In this document: positions 1 to 10,570 of the stretch, piece by piece
Layout: each line of letters opens with the position of its first letter
Position numbering within the stretch: position 1 is the stretch's first letter
Assembly (NCBI GenBank): GCA_003290165.1
Contig: QNQO01000681.1
Coordinates: 186,001 to 250,000 of the forward strand
DNA length: 64,000 nucleotides
Direction: 5' to 3'
Source of the DNA: Berberis thunbergii
Lineage: Eukaryota > Streptophyta > Magnoliopsida > Ranunculales > Berberidaceae
Program-made: the position numbers and the translations under genes
The notes under the pieces: model-generated
Seen by the model: the letters and a program-made list of their open reading frames with translations, nothing else
Told to the model about the DNA's origin: nothing
The model's database searches: none

Positions 1-1337
1 TAGCCTTCCAGGAACTTAAACATGCCATGTCTTCCACTCCTGTCATAGTATTGTCTGATTTTTCCTCTCCTTTCTACATAGAGACTGATGCAAGTTCCAG
101 AGGGTTGGTTGTTTTAACTTAGCAAGGGCATCCCATTGCTTACGTTAGTAAGTCTCTCTAAGTCCAAGAAACCTAGGTCTATCAACCTATGAAATGGAGT
201 TGTTGGCCATAGTCATGGTTGTAAAGAAGTAGAGATCTTACCTTTTTATGATCCAAAAATTTTCATCCTAACTTATCATTATAGCATTAAGCACTTCCTA
301 GCCAAAAAGGTCACGACACTATTACAACAAAGGTGGCTTACAAAATTGCTTGGCTATGATTATGAAATTGCCTATAAAAAATGGACTGAAAATAATGCAG
401 CTGATGCTCTGTCAATAGGGGATTCTGTGAATGGTTACTTGTTGGCTCTATCCACTATGGAACCTCAATGGGTTACAGGATGTACTGCTCAGTTATGATA
501 CTGATGTGCAGTCCAAGGCTCTGATCTCAAGGTTTGCTGGTTAACTCTCAAGCTGTTCCTAATTTCTCCTTGCACAATATAACTGCTACGCCACAAAAAT
601 TGCCTGTACATTGGCTCTAATGGGAACTTGAGGTGTTAAATACTCAACACTATCCACAACTCTGCTATTGGGAACATTCATGAATTCAGCTTCCTATCAG
701 AGATTGAAGCAACACTTTATTGACAAGGGTGATGCAACAACTTATTACATTCATCACTTGGAAATTAATGCTTTACAATCAGATGGCAAATGGAGAGGAT
801 TAATGCTTGCCTTGGAGAATTATCTTAAGTGCATGAATGGACACCACACCAAATAAATGGTCTAAATGGCTTTACTTGGCCAAAGCATTGGTTAATACAT
901 CCTTCCACCTAGCCTTCAAACTACTCCATTCCAAGCTTTGTATGAATGCTTTCCACCCCTCTTAGCCTTACCTCCCACTCTTACCCATTTAGACTATCCA
1001 ACATCACTAGCTGAAAGAGAACACGTGCTACAAATCATGAAGGATGATCTACACATGGCTCATGAGAAGATCGAAAACTCTATGTTGACCGCCATAGAAC
1101 TGAAAAAAGAGTTTAATGTAGGTATTGGGTATACTTGAAATTGAAACCCTACTGCCAAGCATCAGTCCCAATTACACCGAAATTTAAAAGCTTTCAGCCA
1201 GTTCTATGGTCCCCTTTTAGGGTGCTCGAACGCAGTGACAGGGTTGCATAGACTTCAACTTCCAACAGGGTCTAAAATACACCTTATTTTTCTTGTATCA
1301 CAACTCAAGAAGAAGCTTGGGTTTAGTTAACCCAAGC
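1..1337 (+). pseudogene. Ty3/gypsy retrotransposon pol remnant (RNase H to integrase C-terminus)
   Basis: Broken reading frames resemble the 3' half of a plant Ty3/gypsy polyprotein. Bases 1-118 give the end of reverse transcriptase and the start of RNase H (VLSDFSSPFYIETDASSRG, with the TDAS motif). Bases 270-420 give the RNase H tail (LLGYDYEIAYKKWTENNAAD). Bases 840-1136 give the integrase C-terminal region (TPFQALYECFPPLLALPPT, then AEREHVLQIMKDDLHMAHE). Near 1290-1315 a FLVSQLKKKLG stretch matches the usual link into the terminal domain. Several stops and frameshifts make it non-functional. The element enters from beyond the window edge, is interrupted at 1338 by an hAT insertion and resumes at 2250. 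No LTR is visible here. Confidence 0.8.
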
Positions 1338-2249
1338 TACGCGTGGGCATCCCATCCCGCGATCCCGATCCCGTTCCCGATCCAGATCCCGTTCAGTCCC
1401 GATTTGTTTCGGGTCTTAATGGGATTGAAATATTTCATCTCGATCCTGTCCTGTCCCCAATCTAAATGGGATGGAGATTTTCAATCCCGCCAATCCCGTC
1501 CCGTCCTGAGCTAATTTTTAATATTTATTATTAATATTTTGATTTATTTATTTATTTATATTCATATAAACTTACAGATGACTGACAGCAAACTCATGGT
1601 GTTTGCATTTGAATCCTTTCTAGGATCTTCATCTTTTGATGTTCAAGATTGCATTTGAATTTCATTTATTTTATTTTGGGTTTTATATATTATATAATAT
1701 CGATATAGACTATATATTAGTGTCTCTTGAGGCTATCATTTCTGGGTTTATCTGAAGTTTCAAGGAGAAACAGATGAAACAAAAGCAAATTGAACTCTCC
1801 CAAACATCCCAACTAGATTAGCACTTGAGGGAGGTTTGCAATCAATCATGTGCTCGTTACGTATACAATGTATAAGCATCTTGAGAGACATATTCAAACA
1901 TGTCTTTTTATCCATTATTATTTGGTTTAAGACTAAAGTCTGCTAGGTAATATGCTACTCACCTTCGGGCAATAGGAGTTATCTTGTAGTGTCAGAGAGC
2001 GTATATTCAAGAGTTGATCTGGTTTACGAAACATGGGTTTTCCATGGGGTCGTATCTATATTGGTGGTATTTCACTGTTTAGGTGTTATCCATAACTATT
2101 TCCAGATTCTGCAATGTGCTTGTAGGTTTAAGAAAGTTATCAAAGGTATTCACTGTTTAGGTGATGATACCGTCCCGTCCCGATCCTGTATGAATGGGAT
2201 GTGATAGGGATGTGTATATCTCATCCCATCCCGTCCGGTGCCCACCCAA
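1338..2249. mobile_element. Non-autonomous hAT element (TAGGGGTGGGCA group), nested in gypsy pol
   Basis: The left end reads TACGCGTGGGCA and the right end TGCCCACCCAA, decayed forms of the TAGGGGTGGGCA / TGCCCACCCCTA termini seen elsewhere in the window. Both ends carry subterminal CCCGATCCCG-type repeats. The flanking 8-mer ACCCAAGC occurs at 1330-1337 and 2250-2257 and is the target-site duplication. Gypsy coding similarity continues on both sides, which confirms nesting. No transposase is present in the 912 bp. Its ends closely resemble those of the element at 24475-25094. Confidence 0.82.
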
Positions 2250-2431
2250 ACCCAAGCTCTCCCAACCTCCCTATGGTCGATAACAATGGCACTTTCGTTA
2301 CACAACCCTATCGCCATCGTTAGTTCGTTGTATGGTCCCTCACCACAATTCAAGCTCTCACCCAAGTACTCGTTCATTGGTCAAATTCTTCTACAGACGA
2401 TGCCACTGGGAAGATTAGCCACGCTTCCATG
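2250..2431 (+). pseudogene. Ty3/gypsy pol C-terminal tail resuming after the hAT insertion
   Basis: After the target duplication the reading continues as LPNLPMVDNNGTFVTQ and, with a frameshift, as a VLVHWSN...DDATWED-like motif. This is the chromodomain-like end of gypsy polyproteins. It joins logically to the sequence ending at 1337, and it stops at another hAT-type terminus at 2432. Confidence 0.65.
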
Positions 2432-2620
2432 TAGGGGTGGGCAAACGAGTCGAGGAACCGCAAATTAAAACCGGAATGCTCCAAACTGTTCGAATTTTAA
2501 ATTTGTAATTTTGATACGGTCCAAATTGGTCTGAATCTGTTATAAAACGGTCTGAATCTAGTTCCAATTATTTAAAATGAAATGATTCGGTTCCAATCTG
2601 TTTTAAATAACATTGTACAC
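2432..2620 (+). mobile_element. Single left end of a TAGGGGTGGGCA-group hAT element
   Basis: TAGGGGTGGGCA at 2432-2443 is followed by subterminal repeats of the form GGTCTGAATC/GGTTCCAATCTG up to about 2610. No matching TGCCCACCCCTA end was found downstream before the viral insertion, so the element is truncated or its right end was replaced. The outer limit given is where the subterminal repeats fade. Confidence 0.55.
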
Positions 2621-3124
2621 ATGTCTTACATTAGTAGAGGTTACAAAATGTAAACCTAAAATGAAAAAAGAGTAAACATCAAAGCAAACCTCATATCTTC
2701 TCTTTCTCTTTCACTCACTACAGATCTTCTCTTTTTCCACTGTAAAGAGTCTCTACTCTCCACCACCGTCGGTCCATTTTCTCCAAAAGAAGACATCTCA
2801 AACAAAGAGCTTGGACTAATTTCTTTCCAATTTCAGTTTATTCGATCTCTGTTGAGTTTTGAGATAGTCCGACGATTGTGACAATTTGATGAAAACAATC
2901 TGAGCCAATATATAAATTCATTTTTCTGACATCTCTCTTCCATCGCCCAAACATCTCCTCACCAAAACCCAAACGATCCCAAGAAACATAAGTGACACTG
3001 ACTGGCATAACTCACTTAAAGCTTCGCGCTTCTATGTTTGTTTTTCTTTTTTGTTGAGGGGTTTCCTTGGGACCAAGTATTTTGAAGGGTTGGAATGTCT
3101 ATAGGCTTGTTTGTTTGTTTTTAA
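2621..3124. other. Unassigned AT-rich DNA
   Basis: This stretch has pyrimidine-rich segments (about 2695-2770) and no coding similarity I recognise. It could be the interior of the hAT whose left end is at 2432, or host flank of the viral insertion. Confidence 0.4.
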
Positions 3125-4240
3125 TCAAGGGTTCTCTTCGATTAGTATCTTCAAAAAGACAACTGTCTCAGGAAAGGTTCCCCCTGCATCAATTTTTTTT
3201 TTATAATGAAGACATCTTTTTTCTGGATTGAGTAAGTTTATATGATTTTGTGAGAGTTCAATTTTGTTCAACCAAATACGGTACCTCAAGAACATTTTAA
3301 ACTCAAATTGATGGAGAGTCCCATCCCATGGTTTGATAATGCTACGTACTAAAGGCAATGGGTTTACGAACTGTCTCAGCAATATTTCAGGGAGTTCTGA
3401 AATAAACTTACATTTTCAGAAAGGATTTGCAGCATCGGTCTGGAGCATTACTCTTTTCATGAAGATATCCTTATAATATCTAAAAATGACCTTGTAGGGT
3501 AGGGCGGATTTATGAGACATGAGCAAATCTTTTGCTTTACCTTGATATTCATTAGGATTTCCAATGAAATGCCTAAGAATACATTGAATCAAAGTAGGCA
3601 CGCAGTCAGGAACAAAGTTGCCTTCCAATTTTGATGGGATGTCCATCTGGACAATTTTTTGTGCAAAAAGGATTTCTGTTTTTTCAAAGGTTGTGAGATA
3701 ATTATCCACCATCCTTTATAATCCAGAAATCCATTAATAATTGCTGAAGCAATTGTATGGGCTCATCCTTGCCTTCTGTTCGATGAGTAGATGCCATCAT
3801 CACCATTTCTTGGGTTAATTCAAGAACAACTCCTCAGAGAGGCATCATATATTCCAAATATATAATTCTTTTGGTGAAAAAGAACCAAATGTTTGAAGAT
3901 TGCGTTCTTCAAACTGCATATCTGGAAAGGATGGTCTAGGATAAAAATTCCTAGAGGTTGGCATAGAATTTTCCTTTTGGGGGTGCAGATGCTTTCTTAG
4001 CATGGCGAATTGGATTAGCCTGATATGGAATATAATTGAGTCTATCCAACTCAGACATAGGGTCAAAATCTGCACTGATATCCGATTCATGGTCAGACAT
4101 GAAGGGATTGACAGTGTATTAATTTTAAGCCTTGAATCCAATTTTAAAGCTGCTAATTTAGCATCAATTTCTTTTAACAAGTTTGAATTACTAGAAGAAA
4201 ATGTATTTGGCGCCAAAGGGTCAGGAATTTGAAAGAACAC
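3125..4240 (-). pseudogene. Endogenous caulimovirid: middle of ORF1 (linker to coat protein N-part), broken
   Basis: Minus-strand reading frames at 3845-4240, 3416-3712 and 3125-3382 follow the movement-protein segment in the order expected for a caulimovirid ORF1. The first has a lysine- and leucine-rich segment (NLLKEIDAKLAALKLDSRLK). The others (for example DIPSKLEGNFVPDCVPTLIQ) are assigned to the coat-protein region by position only. Multiple frameshifts and stops separate them. Similarity ends near 3125, taken as one end of the integrated viral DNA. The missing remainder of the coat-protein gene lies at the other end of the insertion (10571-11312), also on the minus strand. Confidence 0.6.
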
Positions 4241-5189
4241 ATTTTGTTTCTTTGTTTCCTGTTCTTTGTATACTCTTTCTTCTACTTGTTTTTTCTTGAG
4301 TTCATTAGTTACAAGTTGGTCTTGAACTAACTTTTCTCCTAATTCAGATAATAATAAGTTAGTATAATTATTTTGTTGAATAATTGTACTAACATAACTC
4401 TCATCCGGGTGTGCGAATGGAGAGGCAACATAATTATGATCTGAAACTTTGAATTGGAGATCTACCCAAGGTGGTAGTACAGATTTAATTGATTTTTATT
4501 CTGGAGTTGTCCAGACTTTGGGTGTTACATTTAACACATGGACTTGTGGGATGTGACCTTAAAGTACAATCAAGGAATGTAAATTTGTTTTAATGTTTCA
4601 CAGCATTCATAAAATGTTTTTACTAAGTTCTTTTCTTTCAGACTCTGTTGTCTGAGATTGGAACTTAGCTCTTCTTTCATCATTTTCTGGAGACAGAAGT
4701 CTCGTTTGATATGACTCTTATCAACGTTTGAAGGGTGTTGTTAAACATTGGATCCTAGGAATCTGAATTCCATTTCAGATTGCGTAGGAGATTGATTTGC
4801 TTCTGAAGTTTCAGGAACTTCAGTTTGATTATAAATTGGTTGTGGGATTTGAGGATAATTAGGATTTGTCCTAATATTCCTAAATTGGAGATGAGGAATT
4901 CTTCAGGAGTTGAAGCTCTCGAATGTATCCTAGTTGGAGCAGTTCTGAATGAGGATTCAGATCTTTGTCCTGATTCAAACTTGGAAGGATCAAGAGTAGT
5001 TACTCTTGAGTCATTGAATTTGGTACAACAGATCCATCAGGAAAAGATAGGATTCTGTCGATTTGACTTGGAGGAAGTTTCTTTGGGTTAGAAACTCCTT
5101 CAATTATCCATGATTCAGGAAGAGTTGACCTGATCCCCATTGAATCGTTCTGGGTACGATTACATTGGTTTTCTGGTCATTAATTTCCA
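4241..5189 (-). pseudogene. Endogenous caulimovirid: degraded ORF1 interior
   Basis: No reading frame of any length survives on the minus strand here. The segment sits between the movement-protein remnant and the 3845-4240 fragment. Its composition (AAG/GAA-rich on the minus strand) fits the variable linker of a caulimovirid polyprotein. Assignment is by position alone. Confidence 0.45.
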
Positions 5190-5838
5190 AAGAAGATTGT
5201 GTGTCCTCTTTCATCAGATTGAAGGGCACGAGGCCTTAATTGGGTTTTTCATTGCTCTGTAGGTGATCTTGTAGATCAGAGCAAAGGGTTCAGCACCTTC
5301 AGCCATGTCAAAGCCAGAGGTCTGAAGATTGAGAGTGAGTGTCTCGTGGATATGTGGATCACAAAGAGACACAGAGAAATTAGGGTAACAGTTAAATAAA
5401 CTGGACCCATGGATAGTGAAGGACTCTGCAATTCCAAGCAGAGAATCATTGAATTTGTTGTGTCTATAGTCGCGAAGAGCAACTAAGGCACAAGTGTCTA
5501 GTCTTAACCTGGTTAAAGGTTTTAGGGCTATTTGAATTAATCCTAAATGGATATATTTATATTTATCTTTTAATAACGATTGGATTGTTTGAAATTGAGA
5601 AGTTGTTTTGAATCTAAAGATTTATTTATCGGTACTGTCTGTTCGACAATACTGATCAAATCTTCAGTTTTTTGAGAAAATATTGATTGGGATATTTGAT
5701 AAATTTCTTTTTGGGTATTACTGGTATGGACCAGTTTTGTAAATCTTGTTCTCCTTCAGAAATTCTACCTTCCATTTTGGTCGATAAACTGTTTGACCTA
5801 GAACTAGAAGTTCTGGAAAATCTTGAAAACATAGACAT
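5190..5838 (-). pseudogene. Endogenous caulimovirid: ORF1 start and movement protein, broken
   Basis: The first AUG after the leader is at 5838 on the minus strand and starts MSMFSRFSRTSSSRSNSLST, a serine/arginine-rich N-terminus. The frame is lost after 60 codons. Further on, minus-strand frames around 5276-5482 contain fragments consistent with a caulimovirid 30K-type movement protein (for example LSMGPVYLTVTLISL), split over at least two frames. In living relatives this protein moves the virus through plasmodesmata. This copy cannot make it. Confidence 0.65.
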
Positions 5839-6083
5839 CTTTCAAATTGCTTGAAGGTTTGGGAGGAACACTATCTATGGACCACCTACACCTGGAACAC
5901 CTAGATGGGACCACCTAACCTAGATCACTGGCTGCGCTATCCATCGCGACTTACTGGGGATCCTAGGCTCCTAACGGCTGACCAACATCTATCCGGCTTA
6001 CCAACGGTATCAACGGCTGACCAACTAGATCTCAGACTCACTACCATTCCCGGGGCAAAAATGAAAGGATGGCTCTGATACCA
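5839..6083 (-). other. Endogenous caulimovirid: 5' leader
   Basis: Read on the minus strand, 245 bases run from the primer-binding site at 6083 to the first long-frame AUG at 5838. It contains repeated GTTGGTCAGCCGTT-like segments (around 5965-6030) that could pair into a structured leader. No protein of note is encoded. Confidence 0.6.
6071..6083 (-). promoter_or_regulatory. tRNA-Met primer-binding site of the endogenous pararetrovirus
   Basis: The minus strand reads TGGTATCAGAGCC, complementary to the 3' part of plant initiator tRNA-Met. It is the canonical minus-strand DNA primer site and conventional position 1 of caulimovirid genomes. It lies exactly at the junction with the oppositely oriented pol block. 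Confidence 0.88.
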
Positions 6084-6125
6084 AAACCGAATATCTTCAA
6101 CATATAAAGAATTCGATAACTCAAA
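6080..6125 (+). repeat. 46-bp inverted duplication, left copy (breakpoint of viral inversion)
   Basis: These 46 bases are identical to the reverse complement of 10571-10616. Both copies encode the same coat-protein/protease linker peptide (KTEYLQHIKNSITQ), one on each strand. The first four bases (ACCA) also belong to the primer-binding-site end, a 4-bp microhomology at the junction. Confidence 0.9.
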
Positions 6126-8381
6126 CTAAACCTCCTCCTGATGTGATTACATCCTTCTATGATCACAAAGAGATCATAAACAGGTTTAATCAAACCCGCA
6201 CAAAAGCTTCTCCTGTCAGTCTAGCAGACTTACAGTATGAAGTCAATAACCTTAAAAAAGAGATCAATCTCTTAAAACAACATCAGATTTGGTAATACCC
6301 AAATCCAAACTCTGCAAGAAAATCAATACCAGGCCTATTCTGAAAAAGAAGACGAAGAAGTACCTTCTTCACAACAACCCTCTTCTTCCAAACAGAAAGA
6401 GACTGATTTTCTCAACAACTTAAATAAAAAACAAGTCATTCCCTCACACTGTCACCATTCAAAAATGGTTTGTGGCGGTAGATTTGTTTATTTATGGACA
6501 AACCCTCATATCAGTCATCGCCTTGATTGACTCTGGTGCTGATATGAATTGTCTCCAAGAAGGAATTGTTCCTTCTCAATATTTCAAAAAGACAACCCAA
6601 AGTCTTTATACAACTGATAACTCTAAGCTGCAAATAGTTTACAAGTTAACCAATGCTCATATTTGCAAGGATAAAATTTGTATTAAACAACATTTTCTTC
6701 TTGTCAAAAATATGGAGCAAAAGATGATATTGGAAACTCCCTTTATCAATTCAATTTCTCCTTTCTCTGTGTCTAAACAAGGGATTTCAACTACCTATTT
6801 AGGTACAAAACTTGAATTTCCATTCTTGTTTAAACCAGAAGTTTATGAACTTAATCAAGTTACAAATAAGGTGTTTTTGAATCGTTTAATTAGCAAACAA
6901 CAGCAATTAAACTTTCTTAAACAAGAAATTGAATACAAAAGGGTTGCTGATCAAATCAGTGAACCTAAACTCCAATCTCAAATTGTTCAATATCAAAAAC
7001 ATTTGCAAGATGAAACTTTGTTCGAATCTTCCTAATGCTTTTTGGTATAGAGCTTAGCATATGGTTCATCTTCCCTATGAACCAGGCTTTGATGAAAAAA
7101 AAATTCCCACAAAGGCTCGTCATATTCAAATGAATAGCGAACTTATGGAATTTTGTAAACAAGAAATTCATCAATTAAAGCAAAAACGACTCATTCGAGA
7201 TTCGAAATCTCCTTGGAGTTGTGTTGCTTTTTATGTCAACAAAGCTGCAGAGCTTGAACGGGGAAGTCCTCGTCTTGTAATTAATTATAAACCTTTAAAT
7301 CAGGTTCTCCAATGGATTAGATATCCAATTCCTTCTCAAAGAGATCTTCTTAAAAGACTACACAATGCTCGTGTATTCTCTAAGTTTGATCTTAAATCTG
7401 GATTTTGGCAAATCTAGGTTCATTCCGATGATCGGTATAAAACCGCTTTCAATGTTCCATTTGGTCATTACGAATGGAATGTAATGCCATTTGGTCTCAA
7501 AAACGCTCCAAGTGAGTTCCAGAATATCATGAATGATATTCTATCTCAATTTTCCCAGTTTACCATTGTGTATATCGATGATATACTGGTGTTCTCTGAT
7601 TCTGTTCCAGCCCATTGGAAACATTTATATCAATTTGAAAATTGTATAAAAAAGAATGGATTGGTTTTATCTCCAACCAAAATCAATTTGTTCCAAACAA
7701 ATGTTAGATTTTTAGGTCACAAGATTTTCAATGGGATGATTACCCCAATTTCAAGAACAATTGAATTTGCAGACAAATTTCCAGATGAAATCCGGGATAA
7801 AACCCAATTGCAAAGATTTCTAGGATCTTTAAATTATGTTGCAGATTTTATAAAGGCCTTAGAGTTTTGATTAAACCCTTATACTCTTGCCTTAAGAAAA
7901 ATCCAAGCCCATGGACTGAAGCCCATACTTCCATAGTCCGTCAAGTCAAACATCTTCCTTGTTTAGGAATTGTTGATCCCAATGCCTTCAAAATAGTAGA
8001 AACAGATGCGTCCAACCAAGGGTATGGTGATATCCTAAAACAGCGTCTCCCTGAGTCATCTACTATTCAATTAGTCTGATACCATTCTGGTATTTGGAAT
8101 TCTACTCAAATGAATTATTCTACGGTCAAAAAAGAAGTTTTAGCGATCGTATTGTGCATCATGAAATTTCAAGATGATTTGATAAATGAAAAATTTTTAT
8201 TACAAATTGATTGCCAATCTGCAAAAGAATTTTAACTAAAGATGTTCTCAATTTGGTTTCCAAACAGATTTTCTCCATATGGCAAGGTTTGATTTCTGCA
8301 TTTGATTTTGAAATCAAGTATATAAAGGGAGCAGACAACTCACTGGCAGACTTCCTCTCCCGTGAGTTTCTCCAAAGATGA
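6126..8381 (+). pseudogene. Endogenous caulimovirid: ORF1 3' part (aspartic protease, reverse transcriptase, RNase H), broken
   Basis: The plus strand continues the coat-protein/protease linker (PPPDVITSFYDHKEIINRF). The retroviral-type aspartic protease has its active site at about 6530 (LIDSGADMNC). Reverse transcriptase covers about 7061-7870, with FSKFDLKSGFWQI and the catalytic YIDDILVFS box near 7570-7600. RNase H covers about 7960-8381 (ETDASNQGYGD, later DCQSAKEF and ADFLSRE). Breaks seen: a stop near 6292, the protease frame ending at 7033-7035, an in-frame stop at 7415-7417 just after FWQI, a frame change near 7865, a stop at 8077-8079 and another near 8235. The order and RT motifs are caulimovirid; Ty3/gypsy is the alternative, but no integrase follows RNase H. 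The final stop overlaps the next ORF start (ATGA, 8378-8381). Confidence 0.85.
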
Positions 8382-9436
8382 GTTCTTCTTCCTCATCTCC
8401 CAAGCCAAAATCAAAGGCCAGTTATGCGAAGAAGCCTTCTGCTTCTATGCAGCCAACCCCTCTTTCTTATGCCCTCCAATTATCTCAAAAGTTCTCGCCT
8501 CTAGCACAGAACGCAGAACTAAGATCATCGATGATAAGCTTTCCAAAGCCTAGTCAGGCACCACTTCAATACATCAATAAGTCTAATTTAGACTCTATCT
8601 GTCTGGTTGAGCCCCAATTCCAGGCTTTCATCTCTGATCCTCAGAGTATCTCAAAGCATCTGTATTCTCCAGATCAACAATTTGAAGAATCTGATGCATC
8701 CAAAACCAGAGAATTCTATGAATTCATTTTGGTCGATTCAGATTCTATCAGTGTTACTCATCACTTTGATGACACTCAATATCGAATCACCTTCTCAAAA
8801 TGTCAGATCTTCAAGATCTTGACTGAAGCTGAATGGGGACAACATCCTCGTTATCACAAGAAGCTCTCACAGAGCTATGTTCCTTCTTTTTATAGTTATT
8901 TTGACTATAAAAACGCATGGTCTAGAGCGTTTTTAGTAAGTCCTCATCAAAGTGGCCATTCTTGGTTCTTTCTTTTCTGCAAAAAATTCAATCAAAAGGT
9001 TCTTCCATTCTGGTTTCAGCATCAGTGGTGGAGCTCTTATGGTCCTGTTATTGAAATCCTCCCTTCACCTGTCAGAGAAGGTTGGGTTGTTTTCAAAGAA
9101 AAATACCAGCCTCCTGCACCTGTAGATCAACAGGTCCTCTCAGTCTGGTTTTTCATTAGATTCAATTTAGCATGGATCATGTGTTGGGATTATGTTTGTT
9201 CTCCCCTTGATCTTGCTATCCTTCTCTCCAAAACCAAGCCACAATGGTTTTGCCATCGCTACAAAGTGAAATGGTGGCAACGGTTCGACCATTCCAAAGT
9301 CACCAAAGAAGGCGTTACAACTTTCTTCTCCAAAAAAGAGGTGTCTCCTACACCACCACAGCCACAGATTGGTCTCCTTTTAGAATCATCCTCCAACGTT
9401 AAACAGTTGAAGCAGCAGATTCTGCATAAATTATGA
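8378..9436 (+). CDS. Endogenous caulimovirid ORF2, intact frame, unknown function
   Basis: A complete 352-codon frame follows ORF1. Its AUG overlaps the ORF1 stop as ATGA (8378-8381), the arrangement expected for termination-reinitiation in plant pararetroviruses. The N-terminus is serine/lysine-rich (MSSSSSSPKPKSKASYAKKP). The middle is rich in aromatic residues (YSYFDYKNAWSRAFLV, HSWFFLFCKKF, PFWFQHQWWSSYG). The C-terminus is basic. No enzyme motif, signal peptide or clear membrane segment is seen. Florendoviruses carry an ORF2 of unknown role after the RNase H, and that is the best match by position and size, recalled rather than searched. Unlike ORF1 it has no stop or frameshift. It may be a fossil that escaped damage by chance. 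Confidence 0.7.
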   Translation: MSSSSSSPKPKSKASYAKKPSASMQPTPLSYALQLSQKFSPLAQNAELRSSMISFPKPSQAPLQYINKSNLDSICLVEPQFQAFISDPQSISKHLYSPDQQFEESDASKTREFYEFILVDSDSISVTHHFDDTQYRITFSKCQIFKILTEAEWGQHPRYHKKLSQSYVPSFYSYFDYKNAWSRAFLVSPHQSGHSWFFLFCKKFNQKVLPFWFQHQWWSSYGPVIEILPSPVREGWVVFKEKYQPPAPVDQQVLSVWFFIRFNLAWIMCWDYVCSPLDLAILLSKTKPQWFCHRYKVKWWQRFDHSKVTKEGVTTFFSKKEVSPTPPQPQIGLLLESSSNVKQLKQQILHKL

Positions 9437-9576
9437 CCAAACCAACCAGGGCTCAGCTCATTGAAACTCTGTCTCAAATATGTTCTGATGAAGCTGATGA
9501 TGTCGAAGAAGAAGATCCAACAGTGGATCTCAATGAAGATGATTGCTATGGCATCATTGATCCTCGAGATTTGTAG
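9433..9576 (+). CDS. Short acidic ORF3 overlapping the ORF2 stop, endogenous caulimovirid
   Basis: A 47-codon frame begins MTKPTRAQLIETLSQICSDE and ends DDCYGIIDPRDL. Its AUG overlaps the ORF2 stop as ATGA (9433-9436), repeating the ORF1/ORF2 arrangement exactly. The product would be strongly acidic in its second half (DDVEEEDPTVDLNEDD). Another AUG follows its stop directly (TAGATG, 9574-9579) and opens 42 codons to 9705. No homologue is recognised. It may be a real small viral protein or the decayed start of a longer one. Confidence 0.5.
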   Translation: MTKPTRAQLIETLSQICSDEADDVEEEDPTVDLNEDDCYGIIDPRDL

Positions 9577-10570
9577 ATGGACCCCATGTCCAGTCTTATC
9601 AAAGGCAGCATCTGCCACCTCCACATTCAAACAAAAGTGCTTTCGACCACAGTCCACAGACAGCCCGACAAACATCATGTTCTCTTTTCAAAAGCCTCCG
9701 CGTGAAGCTACAGTCCACTCAGTTAGTGCAGCTACAGTCAAAGCGTCTTCAACAGTACCTGCCGACAGTCAAAAGGTGAACAGTCGAAGCATCTTCAACA
9801 GTCCACCTCCACTCAAGCAAAAGACAAAGAAAAGGATAAGCATCCAGCTCATCCTCCTCTGAATGAAGAGCCTTATCTCTTCTATAAATAAAGAGAAGTC
9901 TTCTGCGTAAGACTCAGACGTTTTTAGAACCCCAATCCTATCTTGTATCCCTTAGGTTTATAAGTGTAAGTTTTCCTCTCCTTCAACCTACGCTTGTATA
10001 TTCTTCACCTGTAAGTCTCCTCTGTAATTATTTTCAGTTTATTTTCTTATCAATATATAAGCATCTTTTCTTATCTATATATCTCTCTGTTTTCTTTTCT
10101 TCTCAAAAACCTTAACTTAAAAGAACGATCAACCTCTGATAAGATCTTCTAGGTCCTCTCTAAGTGTAAAGCAGGAAACTGTCTTAGAGCTAGATCGATC
10201 GATTGGTTTGATCAAAGTTAAGTCTTTCAAACTCTGATTTAGATAAAACCTATACTTAAAAGATCGTATTGGACTTGGTTGAACTACCAAAGCCACCCTA
10301 AGAAGTGGATCGTGTGTTCTCTTGGACAATACAAAGTATAGTTCTTCAAAATCCCTTCTTCATATGGAAATTTTTCTTATTGTCTTATTTTGTTGGTGTT
10401 ATATTATGTATTTTTGTTCTTCTTCTCCCCTTTGTTTCAATGGCTTATATGCTAATCATTCTTCTGTTCATTTATTTTTGGTGTAATATGTTGTGGATTT
10501 TATTTGTATTCTTTTTCTCTCCTTTAATTCATCTTCTTTTTGAGTTCTGTAACCTGTAAAAACTGAAAAC
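9577..10570 (+). other. Endogenous caulimovirid: large intergenic region
   Basis: Non-coding viral sequence between ORF3 and the inversion breakpoint. It holds repeated CTTCAACAGT-type segments (about 9749-9800) upstream of the TATA box, then the presumed start of the pregenomic RNA. The rest, to about 10565, is T-rich on the plus strand. It ends abruptly where the 46-bp inverted duplication begins. Confidence 0.65.
9881..9893 (+). promoter_or_regulatory. TATA box of the viral pregenomic RNA promoter
   Basis: TCTATAAATAAAG lies in the intergenic region after the last viral ORF, as in other caulimovirid pregenomic promoters. A start near 9910-9920 is inferred from spacing. AATAAA within the same motif could also act as a polyadenylation signal in the RNA's terminal redundancy. 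Activity in the plant is unknown. Confidence 0.6.

Noticed and set aside
6071..6083. Possible tRNA gene remnant because of the tRNA-like sequence
   Set aside because: Only 13 bases match; it is the viral primer-binding site, with no tRNA cloverleaf around it.
8378..9436. The intact 352-aa frame as a host gene
   Set aside because: It is linked by an ATGA overlap to the viral RNase H end, has no introns and lies between viral pol and the viral promoter.
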